Source of the DNA: Kazachstania africana CBS 2517
Taxonomy: Eukaryota; Ascomycota; Saccharomycetes; Saccharomycetales; Saccharomycetaceae
Length of the DNA: 64,000 nt
Assembly (NCBI RefSeq): GCF_000304475.1
Contig: NC_018951.1
Coordinates: forward strand, 1-64,000
Direction of reading: 5' to 3'
Of this stretch, positions 53,341 to 62,156 are shown piece after piece (the stretch's first letter is position 1; every line of letters starts with the position of its first letter). Below the pieces are notes generated by a model that saw nothing but the letters and a program-made list of their open reading frames with translations, searched no databases and was not told the DNA's origin. The position numbers were made by a program, and so were the translations under genes.

Positions 53341-55074
53341 ATGTCATCTCGTACCGATGGAAAAAGTGGTCGTTCAAGGCCAAGATTTAACATTAACGAG
53401 TCCACTTCAGAAGTTTCCTCCGCACGTAATGCAGAAACTCCTCAAAATAATCCACCTTTAGAGGAAGTTCCAGACAAAGATTTCGATTGTGAAATGCAAG
53501 ATTATCGCCCAACACCTTTTACACATACTTCGAGACCATCGACATATTTTGTTCATGAGTACGCCGCCGGTGATGCCGGATTTCCTATTCAAGAGGTTCA
53601 GCCAAACACAAATATTGCCATTGAGTCTAACCTCAAACGTACTGGAAGCAGTTTCTTAAGAAACAGACATCGTGCTGGTTTAAAATCCAATTCGAGAATC
53701 TCATCTATTTTAAATATGAATAATGGGGGTTTCTCATCTGCTGTTAGATTACAAAGCTTCCATGATTTAGGCTCACCACTAAGAATGGGTACACCTCATT
53801 CAGAAGTAGCATCTTCTACTGCATTCCCAGATGAGTTCACCTCTTCTGTCACAGATCCAAATGAGTTACCTATCATCGTGAAACCAAAGGTTTTATACCA
53901 AAATCCTTTCACATCAACTGTTTTGCCATCTACTTATCAGCCAATTAACCAATGGTCAGCTTTAAAGAATGCATATTTGAAAGAATTCCTTGCAGAATGG
54001 TTCGGTACCATGATTATGCTATTCTTTACTGGTGCCGTTGTGACACAAGTTAATTTGGGTAGACAATCTCAAATGAATCTATATCAAGCTGCAATGGCAG
54101 AAGTCGCGGAGGCAGGCGGTGTTGATGATGCTACGATGAAAATGTTTGATGCTATCAAGCTTTTAGTAACTCCAACGACTGCGGGTACATTCGATGACGT
54201 TGCATTCGGGTGGGCAGCTGGTGTTATGATTGCTTGGTTTGCAGCTGGTGGTAGTGCTATATCAGGTGCTCATTTGAACCCTTCAATAACCGTGGCAAGT
54301 TTTATATACAAAGGTTTCCCTCTAAAGAAAGTTCCTGTGTACATCTTGGGTCAGTATATTGGTGCATTCTTTGGCACGCTATTGGCATTCGGTTACTATC
54401 GTAAATCAGTCAGTGAAGAATTTCCAGACTACAGAAGTAGCGAAAGTGTTGCCAGTTTCTATTTTGTTTATCCAAAACCATACTTAACAAGATCAAGGCA
54501 ATTTGTATCAGAATTGATATGTACAGGGTTATTACAAATCGGTGTCTTTGCCCTAACAGATCCATATACTTCATTGACTAACTACATCTTCCCTATCGCT
54601 AACTGGATTTTAATCTACGTCATTATGGCCTCTAGTTCTTACCAAACAGGTTGTGCTATGAACGGTGCGCGTGATATGGGACCACGTCTTGCATTATACG
54701 CATATGGGTTCCATCACGATATTATCTGGCAGACGCACAGACATTTTGCATGGGTACCACAGGTGGCTCCGATTATAGGGTCATTGTTGGGTGGGTTCCT
54801 ATATGATGTATTCATTTATCAAGGTCACGAATCCACAGTCAATTGGCCATTGGCTACGCATAAAGCTGTATTGAGAAATACATTTATGACATTATTTAGT
54901 AGGACGCCAGAACAACTCAGAAGGAAGGAGCATAAAAAATTGCAAAGAACAAATACCAGTTCTGATGAGTCTTCCATGGAAGAGAAGAAAAACAATGATG
55001 ACGCTAAGACGGTTAGATTTGAGCATAACAAAGCTGAAGAAGCTGTAAATATACCACCTGCAGTAACTGAATAA
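53341..55074 (+). CDS. Second Fps1-type aquaglyceroporin
   Basis: A 577-residue glycerol channel with a long N-terminus (about 210 residues) closer to S. cerevisiae Fps1 than the syntenic copy 23 kb away. The N-terminal gate segment Leu-Tyr-Gln-Asn-Pro-x-Thr-Ser-Thr-Val-Leu-Pro-Ser-Thr-Tyr (185-199) and the C-terminal His-Glu-Ser-x-Val-Asn-Trp segment are conserved, and the Phe-Asp-x-Glu-Met-Gln motif (48-53) is shared with copy 1. Six membrane segments span about 210-490. The first pore motif is Asn-Pro-Ser (313-315), but the second reads Asn-Gly-Ala (441-443) where Fps1 has Asn-Leu-Ala. The basic C-terminal tail (about 515-577) is Ser/Thr/Glu-rich, likely a kinase and regulator target. It may be the main osmoregulated channel here. 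The distinct family member Yfl054c is an alternative but fits less well. Confidence 0.88.
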   Translation: MSSRTDGKSGRSRPRFNINESTSEVSSARNAETPQNNPPLEEVPDKDFDCEMQDYRPTPFTHTSRPSTYFVHEYAAGDAGFPIQEVQPNTNIAIESNLKRTGSSFLRNRHRAGLKSNSRISSILNMNNGGFSSAVRLQSFHDLGSPLRMGTPHSEVASSTAFPDEFTSSVTDPNELPIIVKPKVLYQNPFTSTVLPSTYQPINQWSALKNAYLKEFLAEWFGTMIMLFFTGAVVTQVNLGRQSQMNLYQAAMAEVAEAGGVDDATMKMFDAIKLLVTPTTAGTFDDVAFGWAAGVMIAWFAAGGSAISGAHLNPSITVASFIYKGFPLKKVPVYILGQYIGAFFGTLLAFGYYRKSVSEEFPDYRSSESVASFYFVYPKPYLTRSRQFVSELICTGLLQIGVFALTDPYTSLTNYIFPIANWILIYVIMASSSYQTGCAMNGARDMGPRLALYAYGFHHDIIWQTHRHFAWVPQVAPIIGSLLGGFLYDVFIYQGHESTVNWPLATHKAVLRNTFMTLFSRTPEQLRRKEHKKLQRTNTSSDESSMEEKKNNDDAKTVRFEHNKAEEAVNIPPAVTE

Positions 55075-55263
55075 GTACAATCACCTGAATTTACAAATAA
55101 AGCACGCTGAACCGATACAGTTTTACATTTTATGCAATGTGATAATTAAAAGAAGAAAAAAATTAATGAATGCAATGATAGTATTAAAGAATATAATATT
55201 TTATAGTACATAGCTAATACTTTTTAGGACGTAAAGGGTAATGACATGTGGAAAATTGCGGAG

Positions 55264-55770
55264 CTACATGCTGTCAGATCCTGAAGAACTTGAAAAATCG
55301 TCATCTAGAGCGATAATTTGGTCATTTTTTGGATCTTGAATGTATCCAGGGAATTCTTTAAAGCTGAGCTCTTTTAAAGGAGAACCATGGGGACGGTCCA
55401 TCCTTTTGGTGTTTGGTGAGCTTGTATGTAGATTTTCCTTTTCATTAGAGGAGGATACGACATGAGTGTGCTGACTCAATGTTGTAATTTTGTCATTAGA
55501 AGACTCTTCGAAGAATTCGAATTTTAGCTGTGAGAGAACGTTCTGTTTGATAGGACTGCCACTAATTGAAGCCTTTCTCGGCGACTTATTGACTTTCTTC
55601 GGACTACTTCTACTAGAAGTAGAGTTATTTCGCCTTATAGGAGACAGAGACGAGGATTTGGATGGAGAATAGCGACTATTCAGTTTAGGTGTTTGATGAA
55701 CACTGCTACTTTCACTGGTATTGATATTTTTGCTTGATAGGACCGATCTTCTTCTAACTGGAGAACGCAT
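55264..55770 (-). CDS. ACM1: APC/C-Cdh1 modulator Acm1
   Basis: A 168-residue disordered protein, shorter than S. cerevisiae Acm1 (209), which acts as a pseudosubstrate inhibitor of the Cdh1-bound anaphase-promoting complex from S phase to mitosis. Evidence: the N-terminal Arg-x-x-Leu-Ser-Ser-Lys-Asn-Ile-Asn (8-17), a destruction-box-like element also found in Acm1; a KEN box at 111-113 followed by Leu; and the most conserved block, Leu-Lys-Glu-Leu-Ser-x3-Phe-x-Gly-Tyr-Ile-Gln-Asp-Pro (132-147). At least eight Ser-Pro/Thr-Pro sites fit stabilisation by Cdc28 phosphorylation and 14-3-3 binding. The promoter carries SBF-type sites. Outside these motifs the sequence is Ser-rich and hard to align, so this gene is easily missed. 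Confidence 0.85.
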   Translation of the reverse strand: MRSPVRRRSVLSSKNINTSESSSVHQTPKLNSRYSPSKSSSLSPIRRNNSTSSRSSPKKVNKSPRKASISGSPIKQNVLSQLKFEFFEESSNDKITTLSQHTHVVSSSNEKENLHTSSPNTKRMDRPHGSPLKELSFKEFPGYIQDPKNDQIIALDDDFSSSSGSDSM

Positions 55771-56403
55771 GCCGACTATATTATTGGTATGCTGTTCAAG
55801 AGACTAGAAATGACAATGCCACAAGCCAGCCATCTGAAAACCAGCCATCTATAAGCTCTATATATATGCTTCCTTCACCAATTCTACTCCTCGAGCAATC
55901 CGGAAATACCCATTCTTTCTTAGTTACGCGAAACACGAAACAGATGCATCGCGACTCGAAAGTTTCGTGTAGCAGCGTTAGCTAAAATTGGTGCAGCACG
56001 CCTGACGTGGATGGTTTAGGAGCTGCGTCTCGTCGTGAGAGCAGTGGACGACGGTGGGAGCTTGCAGGAGGTTCTTTGGGGGGGAGTCAGACACGATTTG
56101 TGGCAGAAGATTTCTCGATTGGGCGTTGTAATTGGTTTCTTTCGTGGGAAGCAGCGTAGCAGGAGCTGCCTTTGCTGCACTCACGGGGACTGAGGGTTCA
56201 GGTCTTCGAGCAGGTAAGGTGAGGGTCGAAATGATTGGTGATATGCGTTTGTGAATCAAACCTGAGGTTAGCGTTTGGTATCCGGGTAATGATATGCGTC
56301 CAAGTTCAAAGAGTTACAACAGAGTAAAGTAGTATTTTGAGAACAGGACGGAGTGATAGTACGATTGAAGACCGGTTGAAGAGGGCTGTTAGTGGTTTGG
56401 AAG
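55771..56403. other. Divergent promoter region ACM1 / HAT2
   Basis: A 633-base spacer. Besides the SCB cluster it contains a TATA-like TATATATG near 55861 on the ACM1 side. The right half is unusually GC-rich for this window and has chance minus-strand frames that I do not accept as genes. Confidence 0.5.
55926..55969. promoter_or_regulatory. Cluster of SCB-type (Swi4/Swi6) sites upstream of ACM1
   Basis: ACGCGAAA at 55926-55933, CACGAAA at 55934-55940 and its reverse complement TTTCGTG at 55963-55969 are all forms of the SCB element (core CRCGAAA) bound by SBF in late G1. They lie 156-200 bases upstream of the ACM1 start. ACM1 transcription is cell-cycle regulated in S. cerevisiae, so this fits. 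HAT2, 435 bases away on the other side, might share them. Confidence 0.65.
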
Positions 56404-57624
56404 ATGGATGTTCTAGCAAGTATTGAAGCATTAGCTGAGCAGCATGCTATGGGCCCACAGGAAGAAGAGAGAGAGTTGTCAATTGACGAGGAATACAAGT
56501 TATGGAAGTCAAATGTGCCATTAATGTACGATTTTGTCAGTGAAACAAAACTGACTTGGCCTTCTTTGACTGTGGAATGGTTGCCCCACGATCCTCAGGC
56601 TCCATTGACTCAACAGGAGATGATTATAGGTACACACACTTCGGACCAAGAACCAAACTATGTGAAGATCGCCTCTATTGAGTTACCCAATGAAGTCATC
56701 GATCCACATAATGTGTCAGATGCACCTGTTAAATCAAATGTCAGGATTACAAAGAAGTTCAAACTTGAGAAGGAGATAACTAGGTCTAGGTATATGGTCC
56801 AGGATCCAAATATAATCTCTACTATAGACGGTAACGGGACAGTGTCGATTTTTGACAGAAATTCCAGTGATAGTCCTGTGAAGACGTATTCTTATCATAA
56901 AGATAATGGGTATGGTTTATCCTTCAACCCAATATCAAAAGGTCAGCTTTTGTCAGCTGCTGATGACGGTTATATTGCCATGTACGATATTAATGCCGAA
57001 TCAGAAGATCCCGTGGAGACGTGGCAAAGTACTGATAATTGTATAATAAATGATATCAAATGGCATCATTTTGATGCTACTTTGTTTGGTACTGTTTCAG
57101 AAGAAAAAAATACTCTCTCCATATATGATCTTAGAACGAAAGATAAAGTCACTTCTATTGAAATGGAACAACCATTCAATTCTTTGGCATTCTCAAAACA
57201 TTCCAAGAATTTATTCTCCGCTGCTGGTACTGATCAAAACGTATATTTGTACGATCTAAGAAATACAAGAAAGACATTGCATTCAATGTCAGGCCACGAG
57301 GGGCCAGTCACGAATTTAGAATTCCACGACTCCGTTGACGGTATCTTGGTATCAAGTTCGGAAGATAGACGTATTATTATCTGGGATTTAATGGAAATTG
57401 GGAGTGAACAAGTTAATGAAGATGCTCAGGATGCGACTCCAGAATTGATGATGATACACGCAGGTCACAGAAGTTCAGTCAATGATTTTTCTTTGAATAG
57501 TTCAATCCCTTGGTTAATTGCAAGTACGGAAGAGGAAAATATTATCCAAGTTTGGAAAAGTTCCAGTAGGTTGCCGAGAATTAGTAACTCAAAGCCTTTC
57601 ATTAATTACGACTTAATTAATTGA
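56404..57624 (+). CDS. HAT2: Hat1 histone acetyltransferase subunit Hat2 (RbAp46/48 family)
   Basis: A 406-residue WD40 propeller (S. cerevisiae 401) that binds histone H4 and enhances Hat1 acetylation of H4 Lys12 (and Lys5). The N-terminal helix Tyr-Lys-Leu-Trp-Lys-Ser-Asn-Val-Pro-Leu-Met-Tyr-Asp (about 31-43) and the strand Leu-Thr-Trp-Pro-Ser-Leu-Thr-Val are signatures of the RbAp/Msi1 family, and the Ala-Gly-His-Arg-Ser-Ser-Val-Asn-Asp-Phe motif near 353 sits in the last blades. The frame extends 4 codons upstream only from GTG; the ATG at 56404 is used. HAT2 and POL5 are convergent neighbours here as in S. cerevisiae YEL056W-YEL055C. Confidence 0.94.
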   Translation: MDVLASIEALAEQHAMGPQEEERELSIDEEYKLWKSNVPLMYDFVSETKLTWPSLTVEWLPHDPQAPLTQQEMIIGTHTSDQEPNYVKIASIELPNEVIDPHNVSDAPVKSNVRITKKFKLEKEITRSRYMVQDPNIISTIDGNGTVSIFDRNSSDSPVKTYSYHKDNGYGLSFNPISKGQLLSAADDGYIAMYDINAESEDPVETWQSTDNCIINDIKWHHFDATLFGTVSEEKNTLSIYDLRTKDKVTSIEMEQPFNSLAFSKHSKNLFSAAGTDQNVYLYDLRNTRKTLHSMSGHEGPVTNLEFHDSVDGILVSSSEDRRIIIWDLMEIGSEQVNEDAQDATPELMMIHAGHRSSVNDFSLNSSIPWLIASTEEENIIQVWKSSSRLPRISNSKPFINYDLIN

Positions 57625-57676
57625 TTGTTTATATTATGTGTGTATATCATTTAAAAAAGGAAATTAGAATATCACA

Positions 57677-60600
57677 TCATTTTGTACTCTTTTTGGAGGA
57701 CAGCCAATTGTAGAAATCGATGAAGATATTAGAACCAAATTTGCTATCTTTCAAAACCCATTTCTTTGTTGTTTCTGAATAAATGTCAACTATCTTTCCG
57801 TAAGCTTCCTCTTTATCATTAGATACCAATAATAGTAACTTGCTTAGAAAGATCGATGTACTCGAACACAGAGAGTAAAAAGTAGGCTGATATTGACCAG
57901 GTTTTGAAGTAAGAAGGGTTTCATGAACTGAGGTCATGTGATCGAAAACTTGTTCTGCAGTAATCTCTTCCATATTCTTGGTCTTGAGCTTATAGACTTT
58001 TGTCTTTAACAATTTGGATATCTTGTCGGCTAGCGATTTATCCAAAGTTTGCTGAACACATTTCATCATCGGTTCAATAAAAAGAATGGCATATTTTGCT
58101 GGAAGTTCGGAATCTTCCGCGTGTTTAATGTAAATTGATAGCAAATCAAATACTCTGTGCTTGAAAGCAATAACACTTTCACGCGATTCTTTTACTTCGA
58201 TTTTTCTCTGATTACCGGTTGAGACACTGGATAATGCTTCCTTCCTACGTTTGAAAATTTCTGCCAATTGATCATCTAGTTCCATCATTTTCTCATCGTC
58301 TAGGGATTCTTCATCAGAAGAAATATCAGAGCCATCACTTAAATCATCAAAGTTAACTTCACCATTTTCATTGATGATATCATCTGGAAGATTCAAAGCC
58401 TTTGCTAATGCACTAGTTGCTTCTTTGTCTATCTTAGCGATAGCTTCATTGCCACCTTCAGCACCTTCATCGTCCTCATCGCCTTCTTCATCATCCTCAT
58501 CGTCACTGCTACTTTCATCATCACTTTCATTTTCCTCTTTGTATTCGTTTTCTTCTTCGTCATCTTCCTCATACTCATCAGCATTTTCAAATAGCTCAGC
58601 AAAGCCTTGCTTATTCTCTCTCGCTGGCAACACATCTAAGAGTAAATTCAATACATCTTCATCTATTTCTGAAACAAATTGTTCCCATACGAGTAAACTC
58701 AATTTTTTCAAAACTGCTTTTTTTTGAGCTAATAAGGATAATAAAATTTCTGTTATACCTACCATTGTTCTTTTTTCTTCAACATCCCTGCTAGCATTGT
58801 AGAACGTAATTAATTCCTCGATGGTGGCAACAGAATCAGCATCACCAGAGTATAATTGCAACAAGCACATTGATAATAATGATTCTAATCCCCGTTCTCC
58901 ACTACTGGTAGTTTTTTCATTTTTTGAGGCTATTCCCTTTATTACCTTGATGGCATTGTCTCTAACAGTTTTCAAGTCGTCATCCATTTTATTTATTAAA
59001 CTGTTTGGATTTTCATTCTCTCTGTCGATAATTTCTAAAAGTGTATAGTATTGCCATGAGTGTAGTTGTTTGTTGGTGGTGGTTGTTAATTCGCTCAATA
59101 CTGAAAACAATCTCTCCTTGGCCAATTCATCTACTTGGTTATCACTTTCATCTTCCTTTTTAGCAATGTCAGTTTGAGCAAAGAAGGCTAAGCGTACCAG
59201 TGGAGCGATAGCATGTTTAATGATTAGTTCAGTTTCAGTACTACCAGTACAACTGTCAAAAATATCTTGTTTGTGACTCCGTACAATATGTAACAGAGAA
59301 TCCAAGATGAATTGAGTTTTCTTGAAATCTTCAGACGTTCCTACTTTGATTTGCGATGTTAGCATATCAAATAATTGAAGAAGTGTGTGTAGTGTTAACC
59401 CCGTGATAGATATAAGTTTTGACACAGTTTTGGATTTTGTTAATTTATCGAAGTTGGTAGAACCATTAGTTGCAAATAAGATAGAGTGAATTACCGGAAT
59501 AAGCTTGGTTGAAGGAGACTCCTCACAGGCCTTGACGATCGTATTCATTACTCTCGTGGATATTTTGTGTAATAAACGGCTAGCGTCGCTGGATTGGTTA
59601 ATTAATGATCTCATGAAATTTTGACTGAAACAAGTTTCGCTATGAAGTGGATTTTGAACAATACTGATTGCTCTCTCGAAAATAGAGAATCCCAGGTATT
59701 TTCTTTCACTAGATGCCTTTTCATTGAAGAATGATTCATCTACAGTCATTTGCCAAAATTCAGGGAATCGGATGTAAGTATTAGTCTCTGGTCCTTTATT
59801 TTTCTTTCTTCTCTTACTCATATGTTTTTCATCTGAATTACTTTCGATAGTTGACACAGTTGGCAATAATATATCCCAAACGAAATGCAGTCTTGGTTGC
59901 CAGTTGGCAGACATCACCTCGACTTTTTTCTCTTCGCTTGCTAATGAAGATTCTCGCAACACTTGAGTTAATCGTGGTAGATTACCTCTTGCCAAAGGAT
60001 CGTTTAGTTTCCATGACGAGTTTTTCAGCACTAGTAATTTTATTTTATCATTGAATTCCTTGCCTTTTTCAGGACCCTTGTGTAATAATAGGAGATAAAT
60101 GGCTAAACCTTCATTCGTTAAGGTAAACTTGTGATCATCCAGTAATCCTAATACGATCTTGATAAATTCAAAATCAGCAAATGGTAATAGTTTTTCGACT
60201 GTCTGAAATAATGTAAATAAGCAAGGTTCTCTAATCCAATTTTTTCTGGATGCCAAATCAAGTAGCTCTACCATGAATCTTTCACAAAAATTAGAGGCTA
60301 CCTTCTTGTTAGGTAGGAAAGTCTTGCTAAATAGAGGTTCGTTCAATAGGGCCTTTAAACCAAACATTTTCCCGAATAATAAACCACGCTCATCTTTCCC
60401 CTTCATTTTCTTATTGTTTTGTTTATTACCTGCGTCGATAGACAATGTTTCTGATAAAATAGTCAAATATTGATCAATATTAGATAGACTATCGAGTTCA
60501 ACACCTTTACCGGCTAAATCAATCGCTAAATTGATGACTTCTGTGAGGCACAATGAAAACCCTAAACGGGCACCGGTCCTATCAGATGAAAGACCCTTTA

Positions 60601-60763
60601 TCAACCTTCCTAAAACGTAGTTCCATTCTTCAGTGTGATCTGGCAATTTTAAGGCAGAAAGTTCCTGAATTATTGACACTGCCGCTTGTAATCGCTCCTC
60701 TCCCAGCTCAGAAGCTAGCTTATAGAATAAATCTCTGTTCACTTTACCAGACATACCTTCCAT
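57677..60763 (-). CDS. POL5: Nucleolar protein Pol5 (MYBBP1A family)
   Basis: A 1028-residue HEAT-repeat-like nucleolar protein (S. cerevisiae 1022). Despite its name and a claimed DNA polymerase activity it works in rRNA synthesis and processing of both subunits. It begins Met-Glu-Gly-Met-Ser-Gly-Lys-Val-Asn-Arg-Asp-Leu-Phe; the second Met (60754) aligns with the S. cerevisiae start, so either ATG may be used. A long acidic tract of Glu, Asp and Ser lies at about 705-765, just before the conserved Lys-Glu-Ala-Thr-Ser-Ala-Leu-x-Lys-Ala-Leu-Asn-Leu-Pro-Asp block. The promoter carries a perfect RRPE and a near-perfect PAC. Confidence 0.95.
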   Translation of the reverse strand: MEGMSGKVNRDLFYKLASELGEERLQAAVSIIQELSALKLPDHTEEWNYVLGRLIKGLSSDRTGARLGFSLCLTEVINLAIDLAGKGVELDSLSNIDQYLTILSETLSIDAGNKQNNKKMKGKDERGLLFGKMFGLKALLNEPLFSKTFLPNKKVASNFCERFMVELLDLASRKNWIREPCLFTLFQTVEKLLPFADFEFIKIVLGLLDDHKFTLTNEGLAIYLLLLHKGPEKGKEFNDKIKLLVLKNSSWKLNDPLARGNLPRLTQVLRESSLASEEKKVEVMSANWQPRLHFVWDILLPTVSTIESNSDEKHMSKRRKKNKGPETNTYIRFPEFWQMTVDESFFNEKASSERKYLGFSIFERAISIVQNPLHSETCFSQNFMRSLINQSSDASRLLHKISTRVMNTIVKACEESPSTKLIPVIHSILFATNGSTNFDKLTKSKTVSKLISITGLTLHTLLQLFDMLTSQIKVGTSEDFKKTQFILDSLLHIVRSHKQDIFDSCTGSTETELIIKHAIAPLVRLAFFAQTDIAKKEDESDNQVDELAKERLFSVLSELTTTTNKQLHSWQYYTLLEIIDRENENPNSLINKMDDDLKTVRDNAIKVIKGIASKNEKTTSSGERGLESLLSMCLLQLYSGDADSVATIEELITFYNASRDVEEKRTMVGITEILLSLLAQKKAVLKKLSLLVWEQFVSEIDEDVLNLLLDVLPARENKQGFAELFENADEYEEDDEEENEYKEENESDDESSSDDEDDEEGDEDDEGAEGGNEAIAKIDKEATSALAKALNLPDDIINENGEVNFDDLSDGSDISSDEESLDDEKMMELDDQLAEIFKRRKEALSSVSTGNQRKIEVKESRESVIAFKHRVFDLLSIYIKHAEDSELPAKYAILFIEPMMKCVQQTLDKSLADKISKLLKTKVYKLKTKNMEEITAEQVFDHMTSVHETLLTSKPGQYQPTFYSLCSSTSIFLSKLLLLVSNDKEEAYGKIVDIYSETTKKWVLKDSKFGSNIFIDFYNWLSSKKSTK

Positions 60764-60833
60764 AATATGAGCAGAGTACTGTTAATCTAGTTGATATCAC
60801 AACTCGAACTAATTATTACAGTTGCTTTAGTAG

Positions 60834-60860
60834 AGCTCATCTCGAAGATTGAAAAATTTT
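60834..60860 (-). promoter_or_regulatory. PAC-like plus RRPE elements in POL5 promoter
   Basis: AGCTCATCTC at 60834-60843 (GAGATGAGCT on the minus strand) differs from PAC by one base; TGAAAAATTTT at 60850-60860 is a perfect RRPE core. Spacing of a few bases between PAC and RRPE, 70-100 bases upstream of the start, is typical of ribosome-biogenesis genes. Confidence 0.7.
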
Positions 60861-61830
60861 GTAAAAATAAAACTCAAGGTCGGGTAATGCGACGTGATGT
60901 CTTAAATGATGAGATGGATACTTTTGCTTCGAGCTGATAGTAATCAGATTTCATCTTTATATTGGCACATCTAGAGTGCAGATTGTATGATTTCAATAGT
61001 TGATGTAGTTTTCTGACAGTTCAAGGCTAAGCGTTGGGTTGTGTGCTTTTCGGAAAGGTTGGATTAACTTATAAGATATTACAGATGCCTATGATGGCTT
61101 CTAAGATTCTTCAAAGCTTAACAATATGGCTAAGGGTATATTTTAGTCCTTTAGTGCAGATGCTAGTTTACTTGTAGTATGTTTAGCATTATTCAACGTG
61201 GAGAACCAATCATTGTCGCATTCTCAAGAAAATTAGCATCTCATGCATTGCTATTGTACTTTGAGTAGCAAGTGTCCACAACCCCGGTATCTTCTATGAC
61301 TACGTTTTACTAACACAAACTGAAACGTTTTGAAGTATGGGTCTCAGGGTCCAGCATAATCTCATTCCGATAAAACTGCCCATGCTTTGATAGGTTGTTT
61401 GGAACGTGCTATGCACGTTTTCTGAACAGCAGCGCCACAGACTACTTAAAACGGAACTCTCAGACTTGTACGTGGTAAACATTATGGACAATCTATGTTA
61501 CGATAATGCCATTCTCTTTTAACTTATTGCCTGTGTTTTAAAATTAGACTGCTGAGGTTACAAAAATTGGTGATGAACAATAAAACACAAATATGTGGTC
61601 TTCCGGATCTTTGCATATACATATATTATGCTTGGATTGAATCAAATGTGTGTTTTGTAAATTGTATGGACAGTGAATACCCAATATGTTTGGCTGACAA
61701 TTTCATTTGGAACATGTGGCATTAGGTTATTAAATTCTGGAAAAGCCAATTCACACTTTAATGGAGGTATCGAATAATTTCTATATGAAACAAGTTATAG
61801 TGGAGTTAATTTTCCAAGGATGACAAGAAA
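60861..61830. other. Intergenic region POL5 - tRNA-Asp
   Basis: About 970 bases with no gene that I can support. I looked for Ty-type long terminal repeats (TGTTG...CAACA ends), which often lie upstream of yeast tRNA genes, and saw none. Confidence 0.45.
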
Positions 61831-61902
61831 TCCGCGATAGTTTAATGGTGAGAATGGGCGCTTGTCGCGTGCCAGATCGGGGTTCAATTCCCCGTCGCGG
61901 AG
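61831..61902 (+). tRNA. tRNA-Asp (GUC)
   Basis: A 72-base gene without intron. The acceptor stem TCCGCGA (61831-61837) pairs perfectly with TCGCGGA (61895-61901), with discriminator G at 61902. The anticodon stem GGCGC/GTGCC closes the loop TTGTCGC with anticodon GTC at 61864-61866. The B box GGTTCAATTCC is at 61881-61891. The sequence is almost identical to S. cerevisiae tRNA-Asp. CCA is not encoded, as in eukaryotes. Confidence 0.97.
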
Positions 61903-61903
61903 A

Positions 61904-61911
61904 TTTTTTTT
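61904..61911 (+). terminator. RNA polymerase III terminator of tRNA-Asp
   Basis: A run of eight T begins two bases after the last tRNA base, the usual pol III stop signal. Confidence 0.85.
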
Positions 61912-62156
61912 ACATTTTTTTATTTCTATCATACTTTTGAAGTATTCAATTCCAATGATTCGAGGACCTTGAATTGTTCTATGGCTCAATTTTAATGTGG
62001 TAGCAACACATGTGTTAATAATCAATTCAAAAGAGCTTTGAGCTTTGGAAAATGATATAATATTTTGTAGTTTCCTCGTGAGAATTCAAAGTAATAGGAG
62101 TTAAGAAAGATTTATAGAGTGTAGCACATCTGTACATAAACTATATGTTAATATTT

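Noticed and set aside
58371..58727. Plus-strand 118-codon Ser-rich frame inside POL5
   Set aside because: It is the antisense shadow of the acidic Glu/Asp tract of POL5.
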